DNA from: Streptomyces sp. NBC_00370
Lineage (GTDB): Bacteria > Actinomycetota > Actinomycetes > Streptomycetales > Streptomycetaceae
Length of the DNA: 64,000 bases
Direction: 5' to 3'
NCBI RefSeq assembly: GCF_036084755.1
Contig: NZ_CP107968.1
Location: forward strand, 6,952,001-7,016,000
A program made the translations under genes and the position numbers. Positions 34,095-42,171 of this stretch are shown in pieces (the stretch's first letter is position 1; every line of letters starts with the position of its first letter). The notes under the pieces are model-generated. The model made no database searches, was not told the DNA's origin, and saw nothing but the letters and a program-made list of their open reading frames with translations.

Positions 34095-36800
34095 GTGGGG
34101 GTGGACGGTGTGGGGTATCAGTCCGTCAACGGGCAGAGTGCGCCAGGGATGAAGGCCGCCCTGGGTGAGCTCTTAGCTCAGGTTCGGCGTGCCGCAGTGC
34201 GTGGCGTCGTGCCCGAGTGCGTCTTTGTGGCGCAAGCTCGTGCGCTCGGGCTCGGTGATGTCGAGCGGGAGCGGCTGAGGGTGGAGCTTGCCCGGCTGGG
34301 GTTGTCCGTCCAAGCGTCGGAGGTGCACACAGATGCGGACTGTGCGGCTGTGAATAAGGTTGTACAGGATAGTGAAGAAAGTGTGCCCCCTCGGGGCGGG
34401 GTGGTGCGAGCACTTCTGCGGCGTTACGCGGACTCCGAGGGACATGTGACCTCTCGGGCTGTTGACGGCGTCGCCCGACTGGCCGGGCTCAGCGCTCGGG
34501 AGACCGCCGAGCTGCGGTCGGGCGTGACGGTGCGGGACGCCGTCCCTGCACCGTCCGACCGCGAGGAGGAGACGGTCGAGCCGCCCCCTGCGCCCACCCA
34601 GGAGACGGAGTTGGAAGCCGGGGACCTCGCCGCGGCCGTGGCAGCCGCTCTGGCCATTATGGATGACGACCGGTTTCGCCGCCGGGCAGAGAATTACCTC
34701 CTCAAGGCCGATGCCGAAGTCGGACTTGCCGTGCTCGTGCGGGGCGGTGCGGACCGTATTGCCCAGGAACCCGATAGGGAAGCGCTCAAATGTCTGCCGC
34801 CCGGGGACATCCGGGTCCGGGCGCGGGACTGCATGGTCCTGCACAACCAGCGCCTCGTGCACAAGTTGGTGCCTCGGTATTTGGAACAAGGGCTGGACTA
34901 CGAGGATCTGTTCCAGAACGGCGTGCTGGGGCTGATGACGGCGGCGCGGAAGTTCAACCCGGCCAAAGGCTTCAAGTTCTCGACATACGCGACCTGGTGG
35001 ATCCGGCAGTCGATCAGCCGTGCCATCGCGGACGAGGGTGCCCTCATCCGAATTCCGGTCCATATGCACGAGCAGGTCCGCAAGGTGGCCGGGGCGGAAC
35101 GCACCCTGGCGGGGCAGGGGCGGTCTACGCGGGCTGCGGACGTGGCGGTCTACTGCGACATGAGCGTGGGGAAGATCGAAGAAGTCCGCAGGCTGAGCCG
35201 GCGCACCGACTCGCTCGACCGCGTCATCGGCGACGGCTCGACACTTGGCGACCTTGTCGGACGGACGCACGCCTTGCCCTCGGTGGAGCAGGGCGTGCTG
35301 CACGCGATCCAGCTGGAGCAGGTAATGGCGGTCGTCGACTCCTTCTCCGGGCGAGACGCCCGCATCCTCGTCAGACGCCTGGGACTGGACGGGGACGACC
35401 CCTCCACACTGGATGAGCTGGGGCAGGAGTTCGGGGTGACGCGGGAGCGCATCCGCCAGGTGGAAGTCAAAGCCCGCGTTGCTTTGAAGGACCGGCTCCA
35501 GGAAGCCGGGATCGTCCACCGGCACGACGACGGGCACGGCCGGGAACTCGACGAGGAGAAGACAGGGCCAGCGGCACGGCGTTCCGTCGGCAACGCTGCA
35601 ATTGCTGCGGTGGCGCAAGAGCCCCAGCCGCAGCAGGACGTGGAGCGAGAGCCCCGGAAGAATCTGCTGCCCGTGCCCGTGCCCGTGCCCGTACCGGTAC
35701 CGGAGCAGCAGCTGACGCCACGGGCAGCAGAGCCGGCAGCGGTGGCCGAGGAAATCCATGAGCCCCAGGCAGACCGCGGAATCGGCGACCTCCCGGAGAG
35801 GTCGCCCTCGAGTGCGGTCGCCACTTCGGGAGTGTCCGTTGCCTCGGTGACTCCTGAGCAGAGCCCACCGGCGGCGATGCCGCCCGCCGTAGCCGAACCC
35901 GCTCAGCACTCTGCGGACTGGCAGGAAGCTCTGCGAATGCCGACGGCATTCGCCGGCGGGGTGGCCTGGCTCGCCGAATACGCGCTGCTGGCCGTCGGAC
36001 ATCTTCAGCTCACGGTGCTACTCGGACGGTCCGCCGCCGACGCTGTGATGCGCGCCGCGCGGGAGCAGGGGATCCTCGACCGTCCGGTGGTCACCGCCCT
36101 GGAGGTGCTGCGGCGCGTCTTCGACACCGTCAAAGCGGCTGGTCTGATGCCTGAGGACTTCTTCGAGCGGCCGGCCGAGGCATTGGTCGGGCTGACGCCT
36201 CGGATGTACCTGTCCAAGAAGCCGCTGGTGCTCAGCGAGTCCCGGCTCGCGGTACGTGACGCGCTGCTGGAATTCGTCGCGGAGGTGCCGTTGCGCGAAG
36301 ATGCCGCGGGTCCGCCCGACGCTAAGGAAGACGCGCACGGCCTGTCCGGTAACCCGTCGGTTGATCAGCTCGTGCAGCCTGAAGAGGCGCCCAACTATGC
36401 GGGGTTGCCCGACGGGCCAACCACCCCGGCTGAGGCCGACCCCGCCTGCATCGAGGACTTGGTGGCCGGGCTGGAGCGAGACTTCGCCCGCGCGGAGACC
36501 GAGCGGCAGCTCGCTCAACTCCGGGCGGAAGCCGAGCAGAGCCTCACTGCAGCCCGCGAAGAATACGAGGCGCAGATGGCCCGGTTGAGGCACGAGCACC
36601 GGCTGCATCTCGCCGAGGAGCAGGACCGTGCCGACGCCCGGCTCGACGCCGCTCATGCGGACACCGAACGCCAACTCGGTGCCCAGGAGGAAGCACTGCT
36701 GCGCCGCGTCGACGAGTCCCTACTCCGCACTCCGCCAGGAACAGCATCTGCACAATCAGGCCGACGACAGAATCGCACGCCTCGAAGAGGATCACCGTGA
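34095..36800 (+). CDS. Sigma-70-family RNA polymerase sigma factor with coiled-coil extension
   Basis: 901 residues from the first of three clustered GTG codons (34095, 34101, 34110); ATG 34149 is also possible. Two N-terminal helical modules (about 20-75 and 102-145) resemble sigma region 1.1. Region 2 (245-315) is nearly RpoD-like: NQRLVHKLVPRYLEQGLDYE, KGFKFSTYATWWIRQSISRA. Region 3 includes LIRIPVHMHEQVRKV and LDRVIGDGSTLGDLV. Region 4 (405-470) ends with FGVTRERIRQVEVKAR. A PVPVPVPVPVP linker near 517 leads to an unrecognised helical domain (YALLAVGHLQLTVLLGRSA) and then a coiled coil (REEYEAQMARLRHEHRLHLA). The frame stops at 36800, but the coil continues in another frame to 37149. It is divergent from the kinase fusion and upstream of drmA. 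A primary-type sigma factor here is unusual. Confidence 0.8.
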   Translation: MGVDGVGYQSVNGQSAPGMKAALGELLAQVRRAAVRGVVPECVFVAQARALGLGDVERERLRVELARLGLSVQASEVHTDADCAAVNKVVQDSEESVPPRGGVVRALLRRYADSEGHVTSRAVDGVARLAGLSARETAELRSGVTVRDAVPAPSDREEETVEPPPAPTQETELEAGDLAAAVAAALAIMDDDRFRRRAENYLLKADAEVGLAVLVRGGADRIAQEPDREALKCLPPGDIRVRARDCMVLHNQRLVHKLVPRYLEQGLDYEDLFQNGVLGLMTAARKFNPAKGFKFSTYATWWIRQSISRAIADEGALIRIPVHMHEQVRKVAGAERTLAGQGRSTRAADVAVYCDMSVGKIEEVRRLSRRTDSLDRVIGDGSTLGDLVGRTHALPSVEQGVLHAIQLEQVMAVVDSFSGRDARILVRRLGLDGDDPSTLDELGQEFGVTRERIRQVEVKARVALKDRLQEAGIVHRHDDGHGRELDEEKTGPAARRSVGNAAIAAVAQEPQPQQDVEREPRKNLLPVPVPVPVPVPEQQLTPRAAEPAAVAEEIHEPQADRGIGDLPERSPSSAVATSGVSVASVTPEQSPPAAMPPAVAEPAQHSADWQEALRMPTAFAGGVAWLAEYALLAVGHLQLTVLLGRSAADAVMRAAREQGILDRPVVTALEVLRRVFDTVKAAGLMPEDFFERPAEALVGLTPRMYLSKKPLVLSESRLAVRDALLEFVAEVPLREDAAGPPDAKEDAHGLSGNPSVDQLVQPEEAPNYAGLPDGPTTPAEADPACIEDLVAGLERDFARAETERQLAQLRAEAEQSLTAAREEYEAQMARLRHEHRLHLAEEQDRADARLDAAHADTERQLGAQEEALLRRVDESLLRTPPGTASAQSGRRQNRTPRRGSP

Positions 36801-37149
36801 AGCTCTACGGGTCATGGCCGAGCGCACGGCCTGGGCCCAGCAGCGTGAGTACGAAGCCGACCAGCGGCTGCGGCGGCAGCGCGATGACGCGGAGGCGCGT
36901 ATCAAGGCTCTCCAAGAGCGACTGCGGCAGACCCAGAGCATGCTCGTCGAGCGCGACGATGCCATCCGAGCAGCCCACGAGCAAGGGGCAGCCCGGGCGA
37001 ACGCTGCTGAGCAGCGGGCCGCCCAGCGCATCGCCCAGACCGAACACGACGCGTGGGCCCGCATCACCGAGCTTCAGGAACAGCTCGGGGTCGAGCACGG
37101 AGGCACCAACAGCCGCACATCATTCCGAGAGCGCTGGCGCCGCTCCTGA
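36722..37149 (+). CDS. Coiled-coil continuation of the sigma factor in a shifted frame
   Basis: From about 36730 the frame that reads ALRQEQHLHNQADDRIARLE, REALRVMAERTAWAQQREYE, DAEARIKALQERLRQTQ and AWARITELQEQLG has strong heptad character and the same composition as the sigma tail. The sigma frame over the same bases turns into a Pro/Thr/Arg-rich run (LLRTPPGTASAQSGRR). Skipping one base near 36723 would join the two, giving about 1018 residues. So this is either the 3' part of a frameshifted gene, a product of +1 frameshifting, a sequencing error, or a separate gene with an internal start such as ATG 36814. It ends 46 bp before drmA. Confidence 0.55.
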
Positions 37150-37195
37150 TGCCGCAGCCCCGCATCAACCCTGACCCGTACTCCTGAGGAGCAGC

Positions 37196-40100
37196 ATGGA
37201 CCCCCGACAGGAACTCGTCGTCTATCTGCGCCGCCAGCTGGTGGGCCCGGCTGCTGGGGAGCACGAGACCCTAGAAGCCCCACCCGACCGTCAGTACCTT
37301 ATGGGCACTCTGTATCCGCAGGATGCCGACCTGCAAAGACAGCTGGACCTAGCCGCTGAGGAACTGGACGGGACCGGCACGGAAGGAGCCGCCGACGACA
37401 CGGCCCCCTCCAACGATCCGGTGCCCGAGTCCAACTCGTGGCTGCCGTCCTCTCTCGGACTCAGCTTCTTCACCGATGCCACCGACATCGCCGTCAGCTG
37501 TATCGGCGCGCGCTACGTGACTCGGGCCGCAACCGGCGAGAGGGGCCGACGTTGGGACCGCGCTCCGCTTCCCGAGGAGACGCACACCCTCGGCCCAGAC
37601 CGTGACCACATCACCGTGCTCGACGGCCGAGCCGAAATCCGCATCCGGCGACGTGACTTCGGCAGCGGACAGCTGGTCACCGTTGCTCTGGTCAACGCAG
37701 CGCGCCATGAACAGGCGCTCGGCAAGGCCGCGCAATGGGATCGGATGCTCTTCCAGGTCGGTCTCGAAGCACGTCCGGTGGACGGGGCTGTCCTGCAGTA
37801 CCCGAGTGTCCGCCTGGCAAGCCGTGACCTGGAGGAACAGGAGCTGCGCCTCCAGTACCGGCACGTGCGAACGCATGCGGTCGGCCACAGTTGCGCGGTC
37901 GAGGAACAGTACGATGAGGATGGCGGACAGGTCGTAGGCCTGAAGGCCGCCGTCATGCCGGAGGCCGAGGTGCACGGCACCCGGGCCGCAGGCTTCCGCG
38001 ACTCTCCCGTGCTGAACGTCCTTCACCTGGTCGACGCTGAGGTTCCGGTTGATCAGCTCCGTGAGGAACTGGCGGAGTTCGCGTCCGACTACCACGCCTG
38101 GTATGTGGGACAACTGAACACCGAGGTCCCGGCATGGGGGCGCGAAGCCGCAGGCCGCATCCTCGTCCGCATCGGTACCGCCGTCACCCGTATCCAGTCC
38201 GGCGTTCGCACACTCTGCGACCCCAACCGTCCCGAACTGTTGCACGCGTTTCGGACCGCGAACCGTGCCATGGCCCTGCAGATGCGTCACTCCGCCGGCG
38301 ATCAGGCAGGCGCACGCCGGTCCCGCCGTGACCCCGTACTCCTGGACCCGCAGCCGAGCGCGGACGCAACCTGGCGGCCCTTCCAGCTGGCGTTCTTTCT
38401 GCTGGCTCTGGACGGAGTCGCCGACCCCCGGCACCGTGACCGCGAGATGACCGACCTGATCTGGTTTCCGACGGGCGGAGGCAAGACGGAGGCCTACCTC
38501 CTGCTCGCGGCTTTCGCCATGGTGCTCCGCCGGGGTGAACCGGAGGGTGGTGGGACCGCTGTCCTGAGCCGCTACACCCTGAGCCTCCTCACCACCCAGC
38601 AGTTCCAGCGCGCGGCCACCACCGTCTGCGCTCTGGAAACTATGCGACGCGCCGACCCGGCCACCTACGGGCAGGAGCCCTTCTCGATCGGTCTGTGGGT
38701 AGGCGAGGCGACCTCGCCGAACACGTACGACAAGGCCCGTACAGCCTTCGACGACGTGCGCGCCGCCACTCGGCCGGACGACGTCTTCATCCTCGACCGG
38801 TGTCCGTGGTGCGGCACCCGCATCATGCCCATCCGCAAGTCGCCGGATATCGGCGACTACGGAGTACGCGTCACCGCCGACTCGTTCGCCTTCTACTGCC
38901 CGCGTCAGGAATGCGCCTTCCACGACGAGCTGCCGGTCAGCGTCGTCGACGAGCAGTTGTACGACCGGCCGCCCACGTTCGTCCTCGGCACCGTGGACAA
39001 GTTCGCCCGACTGGCGTGGGAGCCGCGCTCGGGCCGGCTGTTCGGCAGGGGCGGCGGGAATCTGCCGCCTTCCCTCGTCATCCAGGACGAGCTGCACCTG
39101 CTGACCGGGCCCCTCGGCACCACCGTGGGGCTGTACGAATCCGCCGTGCTCGGCCTGTGTACAACGCGCGACGGTATCGGACCCAAGGTCGTAGCGTCCA
39201 CGGCGACCATCCGACGCTCCGGCGAACAGATCCGCGCGCTCTATGGCCGTGGCGTTCAGCTCTTCCCGCCCGCTGGGCTCGACGCCCGCCACTCCTACTT
39301 CGCCGAACCCGACACCTCCCGCCCGGGACGCCGCTACCTGGGTGTCATGGCTCAGGGACACACGGCGGGCCGCGCTGCCGTGGCCACCGCTGCCGCAATG
39401 CTCCAGGGGGCCTGGGAGCTGCCGGAGGAACACCGGGACGCCTACTGGACGCTGGTCGCCTACCACCACAGCCTGCGCGAACTGGGCCGCACCGTCACGG
39501 CCGCCGCTGATGACATCCCGGCGCAGCTCACCGGACTCGATTCAGGCTCAGACGTGCGAAAGCTGTCGGACCACCAGGTTCAGGAACTGACCAGTAACCT
39601 GCCCCGCGCAGAGCAACCCGTACTGCTGGACCGCCTGGAGAAAGCCTGGACCGACCCGCAGTCGGTGTCCTTCCTGCCGTGCACCAACATGCTGTCCGTC
39701 GGCATCGACGTGAAGCGCCTCGCTCTGATGCTCATGCAAGGCCAGCCGAAGACGACTTCGGAATACATCCAGGCCACCAGTCGCGTGGGTCGGCACACGG
39801 TGCCCGGTCTGGTCGTCACGTTCTTCAACTCCACCCGCCCGAGGGACCGCTCCCACTACGAGACCTTCGACGTGTACCACCGCTCGCTTTACCGGCACGT
39901 CGAACCGACCAGCGTTACTCCCTGGTCTGTCCCCTCACGCCGTCGCGCCCTGCATGCCGCGCTTGTCATCCTCGTACGCCATCGCCTGGGGTTGGCCGCG
40001 GAGAACCAGGCCGGGCAGATCCTCGACTGGTTGCCCGAGGCAGAAGGACTCGTCGAGGAGCTGACGTCGCGGGCCGGAGCCGGTGAGCCGCTCGCCGCGG

Positions 40101-40321
40101 ACGCGGTACGCAAGGAACTGGCGGCACTTCTCGCCGACTGGGAAGACGCCGCACGCGAGGCACGAAAGGCCGGCCGTGAGCTGTACTACCGCAGCCAGGG
40201 CAAAGGGCAGTCGAACTTGATCAAGAGTTTCGAGCAAACGTACGGACTGTGGGAGACGCCGAACTCCATGCGCAACGTCGACCGGGAATGCCGCGTGATG
40301 GTAAAAGGAGCCGACCTGTGA
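37196..40321 (+). CDS. drmA: DrmA-like helicase (DISARM core)
   Basis: 1041 residues from ATG 37196, preceded by GAGGAGCAGC. Helicase motifs match the DrmA type: LIWFPTGGGKTEAYLLLAAF (Walker A about 425-430), LSRYTLSLLTTQQFQRA, the characteristic IQDELHLLTGPLGTTVGLYE in place of DEAD/DEAH (about 630), ASTATIRRS, TNMLSVGIDVKRLALMLM and YIQATSRVGR. A zinc ribbon (CPWCGT ... YCPRQEC) is inserted between motifs I and II. The N-terminal 370 residues precede the helicase core. The stop overlaps the drmB GTG start (GTGA). In DISARM, DrmA works with DrmB on incoming DNA. Confidence 0.88.
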   Translation: MDPRQELVVYLRRQLVGPAAGEHETLEAPPDRQYLMGTLYPQDADLQRQLDLAAEELDGTGTEGAADDTAPSNDPVPESNSWLPSSLGLSFFTDATDIAVSCIGARYVTRAATGERGRRWDRAPLPEETHTLGPDRDHITVLDGRAEIRIRRRDFGSGQLVTVALVNAARHEQALGKAAQWDRMLFQVGLEARPVDGAVLQYPSVRLASRDLEEQELRLQYRHVRTHAVGHSCAVEEQYDEDGGQVVGLKAAVMPEAEVHGTRAAGFRDSPVLNVLHLVDAEVPVDQLREELAEFASDYHAWYVGQLNTEVPAWGREAAGRILVRIGTAVTRIQSGVRTLCDPNRPELLHAFRTANRAMALQMRHSAGDQAGARRSRRDPVLLDPQPSADATWRPFQLAFFLLALDGVADPRHRDREMTDLIWFPTGGGKTEAYLLLAAFAMVLRRGEPEGGGTAVLSRYTLSLLTTQQFQRAATTVCALETMRRADPATYGQEPFSIGLWVGEATSPNTYDKARTAFDDVRAATRPDDVFILDRCPWCGTRIMPIRKSPDIGDYGVRVTADSFAFYCPRQECAFHDELPVSVVDEQLYDRPPTFVLGTVDKFARLAWEPRSGRLFGRGGGNLPPSLVIQDELHLLTGPLGTTVGLYESAVLGLCTTRDGIGPKVVASTATIRRSGEQIRALYGRGVQLFPPAGLDARHSYFAEPDTSRPGRRYLGVMAQGHTAGRAAVATAAAMLQGAWELPEEHRDAYWTLVAYHHSLRELGRTVTAAADDIPAQLTGLDSGSDVRKLSDHQVQELTSNLPRAEQPVLLDRLEKAWTDPQSVSFLPCTNMLSVGIDVKRLALMLMQGQPKTTSEYIQATSRVGRHTVPGLVVTFFNSTRPRDRSHYETFDVYHRSLYRHVEPTSVTPWSVPSRRRALHAALVILVRHRLGLAAENQAGQILDWLPEAEGLVEELTSRAGAGEPLAADAVRKELAALLADWEDAAREARKAGRELYYRSQGKGQSNLIKSFEQTYGLWETPNSMRNVDRECRVMVKGADL

Positions 40322-42171
40322 CCCGCACGCTACGGGTACGCCAGTCGCAGACCGTTTTGCCCTTCGGGGTCGGAGCCGTCGTCGACATCCAGGGTGAGTC
40401 GTTCGTTGCCACCGGGATCGGCGATTGGCCGTCGCGGGCCAGGCAGAAGGTCGAGTCGCCCCGGCTCGCCTCGCGGCTCGGCGTGACGGGCTTCTACGCC
40501 GCTCCCGCGACCGTCAACGAACGCTTCGACAGCCCCGATTCTCCCGGCGCTCCTTACATCCGCTTCCCGTCCTGGCTGTTCTGCGGAGCCTGCCGCCGTA
40601 TGAAGCGCTGGCGCATCGCCGATGAGAAGCCGGGGTTGCCGCCACGCTGCCCATCCTGCTCACCCGCTCGGACGCTCGCGCCCATGCGATTCGTGCAGAT
40701 CTGTGCGGCTGGTCATTTGAGCGACATCGACTGGTGGTTCTGGGCCCATTCGCGGCGCGAATCCGACGAGCGACGTCAGTGCGGCGAACGCGAGATGCTG
40801 CGCTTCCAGGTCTCCGAGCGCGCCTCCGGCCTCGAAGCACTCTCCGTCGCCTGTGCCCACAAGGGATGCGGGGCCTCCCGGGACCTGCTCGACATCCTCG
40901 GCACGCACGGGATGCGATGCTCGGGACGCAATCCCTGGCAGCGAGCCACCGAAGCCATGGACTGCGTGAAGCCTGTGCAGGTCGTACAGCGCACAGCGGG
41001 CAACCTGTATTACCCGGTCGTGCACTCGGCGCTCGACATCCCGGAGACGGAAGCCCCGGTGTACGCCGACGAAGAACTCGCCGGCCGGGTACGCGAACAC
41101 GACCTGTGGGTGTCACTGTGTCGGGTGGCGGGGACACCGCGTGCCGAGGTCTTCCGGACGATGATCCGGGAGGACACCGGCGCCGACGACCAACTCCTCG
41201 ACGCCCTTACTGCCGCGGAAACCGGCCAGACCACGGCGGTGTCCCCCGGCTCACCGGCTACCCCGGTCCGCCCTGACCTCAGCCGTGAGGAATGGGCAGC
41301 CCTGACGGCACCGGTGCCACCGGCCACCCGTGACTTCGCGCTGCGTGAGACCACCCTCGGCCTCGCCCACGAAACGCAAGACCCCTGGGCGGGCTTGCGG
41401 CGCCGCATCGGCAGGATCATCCTTGCCGACCGGCTGCGAGAGGTGCGTGCCCTGTCGGGCTTCACCCGGGTCTCTCCGGACTCCACCGTCGTTCCTGCCG
41501 ATACCGCGCGGCGCCTCAAGTGGCTGCCGGCCGTCGAGGTTTTTGGCGAGGGCTTCTTCCTTACCCTCGACCACCAGGAGCTAGCGAACTGGGAAGGCAG
41601 CTCACGGGTCCGTAAGCGTGTGTCCGGAATGCGCGCGGACCTGGACCGCTCATTTCAGAAGGACCGCCTAGCGGCACTGACCGGGGCGGAGCTTTCCCCC
41701 CGCTTCGTCCTCCTGCACACGCTCGCGCACCTCCTCATCCGCCAGCTCTCCTTTGAATCCGGCTACACGACGGCCAGCCTCCGCGAACGGATCTACGCAC
41801 GTCCCGAACAGGACCAGTACGGAATCCTCGTGTACACCGCCGCGGGAGACGCCGAAGGCACCCTCGGAGGCCTCGTCCAGCAAGGCGAAGCCCCACGTCT
41901 GGCCGAGACACTCCTGCGGATGACCGAAGCCGCGGCCTGGTGTTCGGCAGACCCACTCTGCGCCGAGCACTCCGGTCAGGGGTTCGGCAACCTCAACCGG
42001 GCGGCCTGCCACGCCTGCGCTCTCCTGCCCGAGACGAGTTGCGAGACCGGTAACGCCCTGCTCGACCGCGCGCTCGTCGTCGGCGGCGAACACGTGCCCG
42101 GTTACTTCGAACCCATCGTCGTCGCAGCCTGGGCCGCTGCGGCAGCCGCCCTGGGGCAGACGACCTCATGA
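40318..42171 (+). CDS. drmB: DrmB-like protein with DUF1998 domain (DISARM core)
   Basis: 617 residues from GTG 40318, overlapping drmA by 4 bp. The N terminus (VRQSQTVLPFGVGAVVDIQG, PYIRFPSWLFCGACRRM) is typical of DrmB. Cysteine pairs CGAC...CPSC and CAHKGCG suggest zinc sites. The C-terminal DUF1998 region shows LLHTLAHLLIRQLSFESGY, YGILVYTAAGDAEGTLGGL, then the final cysteine cluster WCSADPLCAEH, NRAACHACALLPETSCE and NALLDRALV. DrmB forms a complex with DrmA. The next gene overlaps by 4 bp (ATGA), so all three are coupled. Confidence 0.88.
   Translation: MTRTLRVRQSQTVLPFGVGAVVDIQGESFVATGIGDWPSRARQKVESPRLASRLGVTGFYAAPATVNERFDSPDSPGAPYIRFPSWLFCGACRRMKRWRIADEKPGLPPRCPSCSPARTLAPMRFVQICAAGHLSDIDWWFWAHSRRESDERRQCGEREMLRFQVSERASGLEALSVACAHKGCGASRDLLDILGTHGMRCSGRNPWQRATEAMDCVKPVQVVQRTAGNLYYPVVHSALDIPETEAPVYADEELAGRVREHDLWVSLCRVAGTPRAEVFRTMIREDTGADDQLLDALTAAETGQTTAVSPGSPATPVRPDLSREEWAALTAPVPPATRDFALRETTLGLAHETQDPWAGLRRRIGRIILADRLREVRALSGFTRVSPDSTVVPADTARRLKWLPAVEVFGEGFFLTLDHQELANWEGSSRVRKRVSGMRADLDRSFQKDRLAALTGAELSPRFVLLHTLAHLLIRQLSFESGYTTASLRERIYARPEQDQYGILVYTAAGDAEGTLGGLVQQGEAPRLAETLLRMTEAAAWCSADPLCAEHSGQGFGNLNRAACHACALLPETSCETGNALLDRALVVGGEHVPGYFEPIVVAAWAAAAAALGQTTS

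Noticed and set aside
35660..35705. Short tandem repeat (CCCGTG units) in the sigma gene as a possible CRISPR or regulatory repeat
   Set aside because: It is in frame and encodes a Pro-Val linker between domains. No CRISPR-like spaced repeats were seen anywhere in the window.
36797..37174. A 125-residue frame beginning GTGA at the sigma stop, looking translationally coupled
   Set aside because: Its Ser/Pro-rich sequence has no structure, while the alternative frame over the same bases is a clean coiled coil matching the sigma tail.
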